From NCBI GenBank assembly GCA_033296885.1, contig MU863875.1, positions 620,001 to 684,000 on the forward strand: a stretch of DNA of 64,000 bases, written 5' to 3'. Of the stretch, positions 21,036-32,476 are shown in pieces; positions within the stretch are counted from its first letter, which is position 1; the number at the start of each line of letters is the position of its first letter. This stretch comes from Triangularia verruculosa. Taxonomy: Eukaryota; Ascomycota; Sordariomycetes; Sordariales; Podosporaceae. A model generated the notes under the pieces. That model was not told where the DNA came from and made no database searches. It worked only from the letters and a program-made list of their open reading frames with translations. The translations under genes were made by a program, and so were the position numbers.

Positions 21036-21677
21036 TTAGTCCTTTTTCTCGGCATTATCATCGCCTCTGAGGGTAGCCAGCCGTAGCTGGTTCCTTTTTC
21101 CTAGAATTCTGAGGGTGTTTTCCCGTTCGAAAGAGGACATCTCCTGCCAGTTTGCGATCCGGGCGAGGGTGCCGTCGCGGTTGACGACCATCGGGCCGAG
21201 GGCGTCTAGGGAGATGGGGGCGCCGTTGACGACGACTGTGGTTGTTTTGTCTTGTGGGGATTCGGTTTCGGTGCCGGGGGCGGGGAGGGCTGGTGGGAGG
21301 GGCTTTGGGATTGCACCATCGCCGCTACTGCTGTCCTGGGTAGCGGCTGTGGTGCTCATGTCGTTTGTGGTGGTGGTGGTGGATGATGGGGCAGTAGCGG
21401 CATCTTGTTCCACATGGGCGGCGGATCTAACGGCTGCGGATGTTGATGCCGGAGCGGCTGGCAGCGTTGAAGGTTGGGATGGTGAGGGGCCGGGGGTCGG
21501 TGACGTGCTTGGGTCTGGGACGCTGGCCATTGTTCTGCGGGTTTGGTGGTGGTGGTGTCGCTGGCGGTTGTGGTGGGGTATTAGCTGAGTTAAGGTGGTG
21601 GTGGTGGTGGGTGAAGAGGGTAAGAATGTCCGGTAGGTCCTTCTGGCGAGATGGAAGAGTTGGGGGCGGAGAGGCAT
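21036..21677 (-). CDS. Short conserved fungal protein of unknown function
   Basis: A 213-aa single-exon gene. The first ATG (21677) gives MPLRPQLFHLARRTYRTFLP, basic and free of acidic residues, which could be a mitochondrial targeting sequence. A second in-frame ATG at 21530 gives MASVPDPSTS and would drop it. Residues 50-140 are low-complexity Ser/Thr/Pro/Ala. The folded part is the last 65 residues, with APISLDALGPMVVNRDGTLA, RIANWQEMSSFERENTLRIL and GKRNQLRLATLRG. That block has the look of a conserved fungal family, but I do not know its function. Confidence 0.72.
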   Translation of the reverse strand: MPLRPQLFHLARRTYRTFLPSSPTTTTTLTQLIPHHNRQRHHHHQTRRTMASVPDPSTSPTPGPSPSQPSTLPAAPASTSAAVRSAAHVEQDAATAPSSTTTTTNDMSTTAATQDSSSGDGAIPKPLPPALPAPGTETESPQDKTTTVVVNGAPISLDALGPMVVNRDGTLARIANWQEMSSFERENTLRILGKRNQLRLATLRGDDNAEKKD

Positions 21678-23865
21678 CAGGTGGGTTCTTGGGGGTGTGA
21701 GTTTTTTCTTGGCTCACTTTTTCGGGTGAGAGAGGGAGTGAGAATGAGGAGGGTGAAGATGATGTGATGATCTGCCAGAAGGATGTGGATGTTCCCGTTG
21801 CAGAAATGGAGTTGCTTATTTTCTTGTGAATGCTGGGGGAGGCGTTTTAGAGTTTGGGTTTATGGCTTGGTAATTTACAAGTCACAGATGAGGCTTGTTT
21901 GATGTCTTGATTCTTGTATCTGGTGGTGTTTTCACTTCGTGGTGGAGAGGCGGAAACGTCTAGAACACTCGCCTGTTTTACCTTCGGTGTAAACCAAGGT
22001 GAGGTTGTTCACCTTGGATGTGGTCTGTGCTTTGTTGCTCTCAATATTTGCCAAGACAAAACCCTTTGAACCCCTGAATATGAGAGGATGGCGACATCGA
22101 CGGTGTTGATTGATTTTTGCAGAAACCCCATTTAGAATTCTCACGATATCTTTTGGCGGTGATATTGACGGATGCGTCTGGAAGGTTACGGCAGGTTACA
22201 CTGCTAATTTGGAGCGATATGCGTGGACGTCTCTGCTGGCGGCTGCCGTCGGCGGTGCTCATGGGCTCGCAACAGGGACCCCGATCACGCAATATGCTAG
22301 CTGGATGACTCTAGGTCTTGCTTTAATGGGGCCGGGCAGGAGCTCACTTCTTTGCTCTCTGTTGCTTCCGATGGTAGCCAGGGAATTCACTGATTCAGCG
22401 GTCATCGTCCCTTCCCGAAATGCACATCCCACCTCGATGGCGTTCTCCTTCCTGAGAATCTTGACCGGTCGGTCGCTGAAACCTTCCTCTTTCTTCCCAC
22501 TCTCTTTCATGCCTGGTCGAGGCGATACTTGGTTGGCGGGCTTGCGACGCGTGAGCGAGAACGTGGTGTGGCAGCCTCGCAGCACAAAATCGACCCCTAC
22601 ATGCGTTCCCCACGACTTTGGGCCAACCACGGCAACACATCTGACAACAAAACAGGGTCCAGCTTCGCTATGGGGTAAAAGAAACCAGAAAGACGGCGGG
22701 ACAAGCACCCGGCCTCCCCCAGCCCCTCCTCCTTCGGCCAGACCGCCGGCGGATCCTATGGCCAGAAAAAGTCTGCAGTCCACCTCAGCTTGTTTAGAGA
22801 CGGGGTATGAACGTGGGGGTAAGTGACCATTCCTTTGTATTGTCACTTCTAGCCAGCCTTCGGGTTGGATGTACCAGTCCTCCCGAAGCTGTCCCGTGTC
22901 GTACCGGAACATGCCACCGTCTGGTTGCAGTGATCTGCTCCGCGGAACTCTTGCCATCCCCCACGCACGTTGGGCTACCAGTGTTGATCACACGGCCGGA
23001 ATGAGTGGGAGGGAGGGACTATCACGGTCTAGATGAGTGGTGTTGGCCGTGAGAGGGTAAGAGGCCTCGGCTCTTCACTTGTGACGCTGCCCGTCCTGGT
23101 CAACTTGTCGCATTCTCTGTGTTCTTCGACTCATGTTCTAGAATACTTCAGAGAAACAGCTATCGCTTACTCCGGCCTACAAAAGATCCCTCGGCTGAAA
23201 CAATAAACTGGACGGTAGAGATGTCAGGCTGAGTCTCGCCACTAATTTAGGTGTCTAGCTTCCAACCAACAGTCGACGTGCGCGCATCCTACGAGGCCGA
23301 ACCGACCCTCCGTATTCATCTTGCCACCGTCAACCCGTTCACAGGCGCCGTGCCGACCTGGAGCCCCCACGAGACAACATGCAATGAACATCTGGCGAGT
23401 CTGACACGCCGAGACTTCATTACATTCAAAATATCTCTAGTCCATGGCTATACTCTTTGGTCAGGGACCGACACGGAATACAACATCTCTCCACACAGCC
23501 GCATCGGCAGGAAGGTCCCGAGACTATTACAGTAGATGTCGAAAATTCTGCACGACTTTCGTCATTTGAGTACCCGCTGGCAAGCGTCCAGAATGGGAGA
23601 GGCGGGAAGCCCTATCCGACGGCATTGGGAGAACCTATTGAAACGCAACGGTTAGCATCCGACAAGCTGAGGCCGGTACGGCCAAGCTAGAATGTCGCGC
23701 TATCTGTTTCTGAAGCGAGTGCTTCTGTCCGGACTGGGCACATTTCAAGTGTTATGATATACGCAACCAATCGGGTCAAGCTGCCACACAATTCAAGGAG
23801 TCTTGATAACCAATTTCGGTCTAAGCTGATCATACATCAAAGAGTATTCAATACAGCAGCGGTCA
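21678..23865. other. Intergenic region (2.19 kb)
   Basis: Two long overlapping frames, 22110-22826 (plus) and 22259-22957 (minus), face each other but neither has domain-like composition. A frame at 23251-23535 opens with GTG. I see no confident gene, RNA or mobile element. Confidence 0.4.
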
Positions 23866-24956
23866 TTACAAGGCAGCCCCAACGAATGCAGTAAGAATCA
23901 AAGCCCCGATCATTGTTGACCAGTTCGCCGCATCACGGCCAGCAGCATTGCCGCCACCGCCTTCATTCCCTCCTTCACTGCCTTCTTCATCATTTCCATC
24001 ATTTCCACCGCCATTTCCACCATCGCTATCGCCATCCCCATTACCACTATCGTTGTTCCCACCTTCACCATCATCAACATCTCTTTGCGATGTCCTCACT
24101 CTCATGCAAATCAGGGCCTTTGGATCGTCAGAGGGAAACGCGCCATTAGCACCCCGCGCCAAGCTCACCGGTGCGTTGAGCAACACCACATGGATCACGT
24201 TGACATAGTTCTCGTACAAGGTCTTGTTGTCGAGGTCAGAGTATTCCGAACTGGCCATGGTGGCAAAGGGTTCTCCCGATCTCGCGCTGGCGAGGTTCCC
24301 AAACGATCTCCCGGTGACCAGTCTTTCTTGATACAAGTACCCAAGAGATGAAGCGCACTCGGGTGCATCTCCCCAGCTTCCGCCCGGGTCGCCGCAGGTG
24401 CCGCCGTTGTTATGGCCCACGCTTTTGATGATGGCGTCGACACAGTCCTGGCCCAGCACGGGGGCGCACGAGGTGGAGTTGGCATTTTCGTCGGTCCAAA
24501 GGTTGGTGACGTTGGCCGGCCAACCGGCATCTTTGAGGATGAGCTGGACGGTGCAGAATGACTGGTTTCCTAGTCCGGGGAGGGTCTCGTTGAGGGTGCT
24601 GTTGAGGGGGGCGCCTTCATATATGAATTCGTACGAGGTGCGGACGGTGAAGTCGGTGGATTGGTTGTTGAAGGGGTCGGTCAGGCTGTCGGTGATGTTT
24701 ACCCCTGAACACGAATATCTTGTCAATATTTTCACTTTCTTCCAGACTGGAGAAGTCAGATAACGGGGTGGGGCCTACGCCATGTCCACTCGAGACCAGC
24801 GAGTTGCCGGGATTGGGCAGCGGGAAACGGCTTGAACTTGATGGGGTAAGAGTCGTTGGGGTTCCTGTATGCCTCCCTTGCGATTTCAAGGTTGCTTTGG
24901 GCGGACGCAAGAGCCGCAAGACTGGCAAGAGCCGTTGCTTTGGAGAAAGTATACAT
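23866..24956 (-). CDS. Secreted, GPI-anchored fungal surface protein
   Basis: Exons 24956-24779 and 24704-23866, with an intron at 24705-24778 (donor GTAGGC, acceptor TTCAG), give 338 aa. The phase-matched join creates EWTWRVNITDS, a pattern I associate with secreted fungal proteins of unknown function. Residues 1-19 (MYTFSKATALASLAALASA) are a signal peptide. The ectodomain contains many N-glycosylation sequons (NQS, NST, NET, NVT, NKT) and conserved-looking cysteines in SFCTVQL, TSCAPVLGQDC, GTCGDPGG and PECASS. A long Gly/Asn/Asp/Glu linker follows, then the hydrophobic tail MIGALILTAFVGAAL expected of a GPI signal. Start choice: an ATG 20 codons further upstream would bury the signal peptide. 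Confidence 0.87.
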
Positions 24957-26122
24957 CTTTGCTTTGTCGTTGTCTCCTTTGTTTGGGGTTGGATGGCTGT
25001 GGGTGAAGTTGGACAACTTGCTTCTTTTATCCCCAGCGGTGCCGCCTCAGGTAGACTTTGAGAGAGATACCAAACATGGTCCTCGGTCGTCAGCCAAGTC
25101 AATATCCAGGCAGTGCAAGTTACACGCAGTGAGGATGATGCATGGTTCCCATTCAGTCAGGTGAGTGCGAAAATGCCACCTGCTTTTTACGGTTGTTTCC
25201 TACCGTCGAATCATTCACAGTGTACTCTTTCAGTGATAGAGTAATATGGGAAGAAAATTATTGGCGGGTGGTTGGAAGTAGGCAATGATGATAGCCTAGG
25301 AATCCTCTTGACTCAAACGACGTCAGCCAAGCCGAGATTTTCAACGCTTTCGACCGTTTGCTCGTAACTAAAGGAACCAACAGGAGAAGGGTGATCTAAA
25401 TATGCTCAACGTAATAGGAAAAATTGCCGACTACCCGGCGGCCGGCAGACTTTTGACAAAGGGATAGTGAAGAGAGGGTTGATGTTATGTCCGAGTTTGG
25501 TGGGTTGCAGTGTCGTGGTTGTGTAACGAGAAAAGCCAAGGAATTATATCCGAGTGGACGAATGGACTAGGAACCAACGGCGGATGTAAGAGGGAGAGGC
25601 GAAATCTATGACGATGTTGTCGTATCCTTTTTGCGGCGCGGATTCAAACGACACCAACGGCATATTCAGATCGTCGATCTGGGGAATATCAACTTCTAGA
25701 AGAGGAAGTGGTCTGGTTTGAATGTGGTTGCCTGGTGTAGTGTAGCTCTGATTTTGGGTATTTTCACACATGGATGGGACTGGCGGGAGGAGTGCATAAG
25801 GCTGAGGGGGAAACTTGTGACAGCTGATGAAAATCCGGGGAGGGAAGGGGGAGTTATGCTGAGCTGATTTGAATGTTTAGAGGGGACATGACACTCTTAT
25901 GGCCATCACCATACGTTTTCGATGTAGCTAGAGTCTCTATACAAGTCTATAAGGCATTCGATATGATGTTTAATTTAGGCACTTTCACATCAAAGTCTGA
26001 GCACCAACAGTCATAGATTCTTCATATTGTCACTGTCCTCGGTTGATATCTATTACGGCAGTAATCAAATCATTCCAAAAAAAATCAAATCTTTTCCCCT
26101 CCACCGTTTGTTCACTAGGTAT
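24957..26122. other. Intergenic region (1.17 kb)
   Basis: This lies between the start of the GPI protein gene and the 3' end of the small secreted protein gene, both on the minus strand. A 75-codon minus-strand frame (25544-25771) lacks supporting features. Nothing else was recognised. Confidence 0.4.
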
Positions 26123-26563
26123 CTAGCCCTCGGTAAAAACAATAACAGCCCCGACCTTCTGCACCTTGGGCACGTTGACACAAACCCCGCTGTTTCCCTC
26201 CCCAAGCTCAAGCTGTTCAGAGCAGTCTTGCGTGCCGAAGATCCGCCACTTGAACGTCCGGGGGTCGTCCTCGGGGAAGAGGAAGCGGACGGCGGCGTTG
26301 TCGGGGGGAGCTTCGTCCCAGAGGGAGTTGACGTTGACGCAGGCGGCGAGGGTGGTTTCCCCGCCGGAGAGGGATTGGCCGTTGCCGTTGCCGCAGCCGT
26401 TGGGCCACCACTCGATCAGGTAGAGGGAGTTGGGGGGGATCTCGGTGGCTTGACGCTTGATGATGGAGTGGTGGGAGGGGCTGGGAGAGGTTGGGGGGAA
26501 CGAGGAGGCAGGGGATGCGAATGCGATGGAGGGTAAAAGGGGGAGAAGGGAGATAAGCTTCAT
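26123..26563 (-). CDS. Small secreted cysteine-containing protein (effector-like)
   Basis: A 146-aa single-exon product. Residues 1-16 (MKLISLLPLLPSIAFA) form a signal peptide. A short Ser/Pro/His propeptide-like stretch ends in SIIKR, a typical Kex2-type dibasic site, leaving a mature chain of about 109 residues starting QATEIPPNSLYLIEWWP. The mature part has four cysteines (NGCGNG, AACVNV, QDCSEQ, GVCVNV), enough for two disulphides, and a WW pair. Size, secretion and dibasic processing are what is expected of small secreted effector or antimicrobial-type proteins, but I recognise no family. It sits in a run of three secreted-protein genes. Confidence 0.8.
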   Translation of the reverse strand: MKLISLLPLLPSIAFASPASSFPPTSPSPSHHSIIKRQATEIPPNSLYLIEWWPNGCGNGNGQSLSGGETTLAACVNVNSLWDEAPPDNAAVRFLFPEDDPRTFKWRIFGTQDCSEQLELGEGNSGVCVNVPKVQKVGAVIVFTEG

Positions 26564-28391
26564 GGTGAGGTTCGTGTTGGAGGACGTGATAGGTAGAGAT
26601 GGTTGGGTTGAATGGTTGAAGGTAGAGGTTTGAAAAAGGAGGTGGTGAGTGGGTTTTTTATAGTCTTTGATTTTTCTGGAGTCTTTGGGCTTGACTGAGG
26701 AGGTTGAGATTCTTACGAGATGACTTTCTCCCTCGTCTGTCAGGCTCCTGCAACGACCTCTTGCCCGAGAGTCCGGCTGCTAAAACGGTGGAATTCTCGT
26801 CGATACTTCATGATACTTTGTAACTCAAGAGTTATACATCGCCAACTGACGTCATTCACGGGCTATAACCTCATGGTTACCTACCACATATCTCTTCAAC
26901 CTTCCTCCTTCTAGGTTCCCTGTAATGAAGAACCTGCTGTCATCTGAAAAGAACAAACACTGCCAGTTGTGCCCCTGACAATCAGCTTCCGAATAAGTCC
27001 TTCCTAAGTGGAGTTGTGGAGTTTGAATCCCTCTACCAAAGATTCATTTCTGCATTGGTGATATCCAAAATTACCGTAAGTTTCGATGCTGTCTTAACAG
27101 CTGTGCATGGGATGTTACATTTCCAGAGAGCAGTTTGTTGGTTACTATGCAGCAATTCGCCTTGCACATCCGTGTCCCACCTGTTCGCAGGTTAAGGCTG
27201 AATAAGTATGAGTGGTAGCTGGAGCTGCGCCGCTGGGGCAAACATCATCTCTCACCAACAACACACTTTGTCGGATATAGCGGCAAGAAAGTCTGTTGGT
27301 TGCTACTTTTGCTGTCGTCGTCGTTGCAGCGGTGGGTGGATTCTAACAAAGAATGGAGGCTCAACGGTCTGTTGGTTCACCGTTGCAGAAGCTAATTCGT
27401 GGGCTTTCAGGGGGGTAATGGTAGGTGCGGAGCCTGGATTTGCATCATGCAGCGGTGAATCTTCCCGATGATCGATCATCGGAGAGTTTTTTGGACGAGG
27501 CGTTTAGGCATACCTGGCTTGGCGGTAGAGAGATCATGGGGAAACTGATTTTCGATGGTTGTCATCTGCGGATTCATTGAGCAGCAGTGATGAACGCCTT
27601 TGGGACCAATGACAATCGTGATGCTGTGAGATCTACACATGTTAGTTGTCAGCCCTTGAAGCTGAACTGAGCTGACTGCTTAGAAGGCGAGTTCGGCAGA
27701 GAACTTTTGATCGATACTGGCCTCTGCGTTGTCGCCCACGTCCTCGTGGCCCTGGTTACCTATGTATCAACATGAACTGATATCTTCCTAAAAACCGGTT
27801 TGGCCCTTCCGCCAGCATAGGAAGCCCTTGGCTCTCGTATACCAAGCATTATTACGCCGCAGCTTTGAATCACCAACACGATGTCTGCCTGCAGCATGGA
27901 CAACGGACGACGTGGACACACTGTAACTCTGTCTGTGAAAAACTGACCTCGGATCGCCGATCAGTCGAGGCTCAAACTTGACGATCGGCATAGCGATTCC
28001 CTAGATGGAACCAACAAACAACCAACATACCTAGGTCTCCTTCTGTATTGAGTTACGCAGTTTCATGGGATGGCAATGCCTTCATCTGAGCCGACCGCAT
28101 CTGTATACTCGGAGATACTTTTTTGTCACAACCGTGACTTTCAAATTACTCCGTGATGTCATAATGTCAAGAAAAGAGACTTTATGGATCGAATCCTCTT
28201 CACCGAAGAGAGAAGACATAGGAAAAGCCCAAGTGTAATGACGAGAGAGGACGATAGAGGCGCAGACTTACACGGAGAGTTGTATAAAGATCGGGATGTC
28301 TTCACCTCCAACTACACCATCTTATCTTCAGACCGCCACGCTTCTACCATCACAAGCCTTCCTCTGAGCATTCCAGAGTCCCTTTCCTAAC
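26564..28391. other. Divergent intergenic region (1.83 kb)
   Basis: This separates the 146-aa secreted protein gene (minus) from the 347-aa secreted protein gene (plus) and presumably holds both promoters. The palindromic bZIP-type site TGACGTCA occurs at 26847-26854. No gene or RNA was recognised. Confidence 0.4.
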
Positions 28392-29507
28392 ATGAAGAAC
28401 ACTGTCCTTCTCTCCGCCGCTCTAGGCATTGCCTCGGCCCAGGTCATCACTTGGTGCAAAGATGAGGATTGTTCCGACTGCCCTTCCTCGGTGATTTCGG
28501 GAGAATCACGCGGTAGGTTTTGATACTCGTGCTCTCCCTGTACTCTGCATCGCAACGACTAGAAACTGACTCGGTTCCACACAGTTCCTGAATGTGTCAT
28601 CTATGACACCAATACTGTCTTTGGCGGTCAAGGCTTCAACGAAGGTTCTGGCGGTAACCTCCTGTATGAGGTCTTTGGCAACTATGCCGATGCTCCTTGT
28701 GGCGCCGACGGCCCCGGTGCGATCCTCATACGTTCGCCTGCCACCCTCGCCACCCAAGGCTGCGGCCTTCTCAAGAAATGGCGCAACGAGCCCGGCTGCG
28801 ACCGAAGCCCCATCCAGCTCGAAGATACCTTCATGGTTCAGTACTGCTGCGGCTTCGAGGAGTGCGCCGAGCTTGAGATCCCGCACGACAAGAAGAGGAA
28901 CATCGCGATCGGTGGTCATACTCCTCGCTCTTCTTCATCTGGGCTTGGTATCTCTGCTCGCGGTTCCGGCAGCGGCGGACTCTACTTGCAGTTCAACAAC
29001 GGCACCATCATCCCTCCCAAAGAAGTCGGGTACCCCCCTGAGAGCCTTGCTGCCCGGGCGGCTCAGAAGATGACCCGTCGGTGTGACGGGTGGGAGGAGA
29101 ATTCGTACGAGCATGCGCCCGAAAACAAAGAATACTACAAGACGTTTGAGACCGACATCGTTGGAGACGCCGTTGCGCCCTCGACTGAGGACAGGACCAT
29201 TACCGTCAGTCATGCTCGCTCTGTCGAACGCCGGACAACCTTTTCATTGGAGGTTGGCGACCCGTGGGGTATTGTCACGGCTTCGGTCGGGTATGAGTTT
29301 GCCACTACCGAGACACAGGAGATCAGTTATGAGTTGCTGATCCCTGCTGGGGTGGGCGGGCAGGTAGGATACACGCCCGTGTATGTCTGCACTCGGGGAA
29401 CGCTGAGAGACTGCGACGGGAATACCTTCGACGGCGAAGCCTGCACGGCCTTGCTGGATCCTCAGACCGGAAAGATCCGGGGCGAGTGGCAGATCGTCGA
29501 GGCTTGA
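28392..29507 (+). CDS. Secreted fungal protein, Cys-rich N-terminus and beta-rich C-terminal domain
   Basis: Exons 28392-28512 and 28585-29507, intron 28513-28584 (donor GTAGGT, branch CTGAC, acceptor CACAG), 347 aa. Residues 1-17 (MKNTVLLSAALGIASAQ) are a signal peptide; the mature chain starts VITWCKDEDCSDCPSS. The N-terminal half has about ten cysteines (PECVIYD, APCGADG, QGCGLL, PGCDRS, YCCGFEEC). The C-terminal half looks beta-rich, with VERRTTFSLEVGDPWGIV, then TASVGYEFATTETQEISYEL, and closes with two cysteine pairs (VYVCTRGTLRDC, EACTALL). Alternating hydrophobic and Ser/Thr strands of this kind occur in secreted beta-pore-forming folds, but that is a weak resemblance only. No catalytic motif is visible. 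Confidence 0.85.
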
Positions 29508-30736
29508 ATCAGATCCGCTACTTGGTTTAGATCTGGTTCCTCGTCAAGCTTGCGGTTGTTCTGGTTTTGAGGGTAGTTTAGTTGCTGTTTAAACGTTGAA
29601 GAGTTGTCTGTTTCGAATTTGATCGTTTGCACGGTGCCACGTCCTGGACAAATAAACTGGGAATAGCATCGAAAGATTGTTGATAGGCCTTAAAAGATAG
29701 TCAATAGGTCTTGGCAAATATTGAAAACACCTCAAAAGGCACTCTTAACGTGTTAAAAGATAGTAATAAGCTCTGAGAAGACAGTTGATAGGCCTTTTCT
29801 ACTATTTTTGTCCACAGCGGGCTGTCAACGTCTTGGCAGGTACGGGTGGACCCTACCTGATCGACCCACCCCCGCCTTGATAGTGGGGTCGGTGAGAGCT
29901 TCGATGTTGGGATCCACAGTTGACTTTGTGGTCTCCGCCTGTTCCTCCACGTCAACTCTTGGTCAGCTCTTGTTGACAGTTTCTTTTTCTCCCTCCGGAG
30001 CACCTCATAACAGACCAAATGGAGGAGATGCAGACTGGCTAAGCACTGGGAAATTACACCTGCTGACAGGTTGACGTGGTGGGTGACAGGCACCATCTTG
30101 GGCACGTTTCCATGTGCCGGGTGAATTTGTACATCTGATTCCAGAACTTCAAGATTAACCCATACTCCCGTGATTCTCGGGTCTCACAGGCCATGATCGA
30201 CAGCTTATCCAGGGACAACAACACAGTAAAGATTCCGAGCTTTTCCTTCTTCTGATGTGGTAGATAACGGGAGCGATATATGATTGTGTAAGAGGCGCAG
30301 CTGCTCGGATCGCCCTAGCCACTCAAATCGACACGCTCCCCGACGAGCTGCATGAGCTGTGCTTGCAAAGCGGTGAGGCACGTTTCTCAACCTCGCTCGT
30401 GCCACGACGGGAGCTATGGTCGTAGCTCGACCTTCTTGCGGTGTGGGTTCTTTTTCAGTTGTGTTTTACCTTGCCACATCTGCCGTGGTGGTGCTCTTGA
30501 GGCTTGAGCTCTCAGCCCACCAGCACTATCGTTTGTTCAAAAGTTTCCGTCTGTTTCTTTTTCCAAGAGCTGGGTTCAGTACCTACCAACACAATCAATG
30601 GAAGTGTTGGACACGTGCGGGGCGCCATAATAAGATAGGAAATTCCCCGCCCTTTCTCTTTCTGTGGACTTACACCACAAGCCTCTCCTAATCCGCTCAC
30701 TGCCTCTGGGTCAGCGATAAGGATATCAACGCCACC
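29508..30736. other. Intergenic region (1.23 kb) with degenerate tandem repeat
   Basis: No credible gene. A degenerate tandem array of a roughly 21-nt unit occupies about 29670-29800 (listed separately). The right end holds the aminotransferase promoter. Confidence 0.45.
29670..29800 (-). repeat. Degenerate ~21-nt tandem repeat, locus A
   Basis: Several imperfect units of AAAGATAGTTGATAGGCCTT follow one another, for example GATTGTTGATAGGCCTT, AAGATAGTCAATAGGTCTT, AAAGATAGTAATAAGCTCT and GACAGTTGATAGGCCTT. The reverse complement matches the array at 45.4 kb, so both belong to one family. The AGGCCT core is palindromic. Confidence 0.75.
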
Positions 30737-32291
30737 ATGTCGAATATTTTGGGTTTCGGCAACCGGAAATTCTCAATCAACAGGAACACTGGCGTTCCTA
30801 GACCTGCCCGCCGCTTCTCAAGTGGCGAGCCTGGTCTGAACGGTATGCAATGCACCCATCCATCTGTCTTGCCCACAAGTTCTTGGCGACATTTACTGAT
30901 GCAGTCTGCAGAGGCCAGTTCCAAGGTCCACAGGCAGTTTCGTGCTGCCCACGAGGGTCACCTTCCTCATGCCGGTCTTGATGCCACCAGAGCTTCCACT
31001 GGTGTTGTCTGGTGTACCGAGCGAGCAGCCGAGCATGGCTTCCTCGAAGAGCCCGACAAATGGGCCAACCTAGGCCGTAGGTATCTCACTCACAAATCCT
31101 ACTGACATCTATCTCACTAATATCATCACAGAGGGTGCCCCTGAAGTGGAAGATGACATCGAAGGCTGCTTCCCCCGGCCCAAGACCATCGACATCAGCC
31201 TCAGCAGCCGTGAATACGGCCCAACCGCCGGCATCAAGCCCCTGCGTGAAGCCGTCGCCAACCTCTACAATGAGATGCACCGCAAGGACAAACCCAGTCA
31301 ATACACCTGGGAAAACGTCGCCATTGTTCCTGGTGGCCGTGCCGGCCTCATCCGCATCGCCGCCGTCCTCAACAACGCCTACGTCGGCTTCTTCATCCCA
31401 GATTACACTGCCTACAACGAGATGCTCTCGCTCTTCAAGAACTTCGCCGCCATCCCGGTCCCACTTTCTGAAGAAGACGGCTACCACATCCACCCCGACA
31501 AAATTGCCGAGGAAATCGCCCGTGGCACCTCGGTGATCATAACCTCCAACCCTCGCAACCCCACCGGCCTCGTCGTCGCCAACCCAGAACTTGCCGAAAT
31601 CCAAGACATCTGCCGCGAGCGCGCCACCCTCGTCAGTGACGAGTTCTACTCCGGGTACAACTACACCTCCAACTGCGATGGAACCTCCATTTCCGCCGCA
31701 GAAAACGTAATCGACGTGGATGAGGACGATGTTCTCATCATCGACGGCCTGACCAAGCGCTTCCGCCTTCCTGGCTGGCGCGTAGCTTGGATTCTTGGGC
31801 CAAAGGAATTCATCAAAGCCATCGGCTCCTGCGGCAGTTACCTCGACGGCGGCACCAACGTCCCCTTCCAGGAAGCCGCCATTCCTATGCTTGAACCCTC
31901 TCTCGTCAAAAAGGAGATGCAAGCTCTGCAGCATCACTTCAAGGAGAAGCGTGACTACGTCATTGGGCGCCTGAGGGGAATGGGCTTCACCATCCGCCAT
32001 GTCCCAGACTCGACGTTCTACATCTGGTTGAATCTCGAGGGCCTGCCCCACCCGATTGCGGACGGGCTGAACTTTTTCCAAGCGTGTCTAGATGAGAAGG
32101 TGATTGTTGTTCCGGGCATCTTCTTTGACCTGAACCCGGCAAGGAGGAGAGACTTGTTCGACAGTCCCTGTCACCACTTCGTGAGGTTCTCGTATGGGCC
32201 CAAGATGGACGTGCTGAAGATGGGATGTGATGGGATTGAGAGGGTGGTGAATAAGTTCAAGAAGTTGGTTAGCCATCCTAATTTCGCGTAG
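30737..32291 (+). CDS. PLP-dependent aminotransferase, class I/II (fold type I)
   Basis: Three exons, 30737-30842, 30912-31076 and 31132-32291, give 476 aa. Introns at 30843-30911 and 31077-31131 were placed because they rebuild KWANLGQGAPEVEDD in phase. Aminotransferase motifs are complete: ITSNPRNPTG (Asn contacting PLP), SDEFYSGYNY (Asp and Tyr), DGLTKRFRLPGWRVAW (Lys forming the internal aldimine) and HHFVRFSYG (Arg for the substrate carboxylate). The N-terminal 35 residues are basic and Ser-rich (RPARRFSSG) and could be a targeting peptide. Overall pattern is nearest aspartate/aromatic aminotransferases and ACC-synthase-like fungal proteins; the substrate cannot be read from sequence. 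The 69-nt first intron is in frame and stop-free. The gene is convergent with ALG2. Confidence 0.92.
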
Positions 32292-32476
32292 GGTGGGCTT
32301 GGATAGGGAGGATGTGAAGGACAGAGATGCGTAATGGTAATGATCTGGCGCTAGGGAGAAGGCAGTCCCTAATTGAAAGTCAATCGATTAGTCTTTTTCG
32401 TGCAGTATGAACACCATCCTGAATTTTTGAACTTGGTACAGCTTTGATTCTCTATCATGAACACCCCATATATTAT

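Noticed and set aside
22110..22957. Overlapping 238-codon (plus) and 232-codon (minus) frames
   Set aside because: Neither has family-like motifs, and they overlap each other over most of their length; no splice or start evidence favours either.
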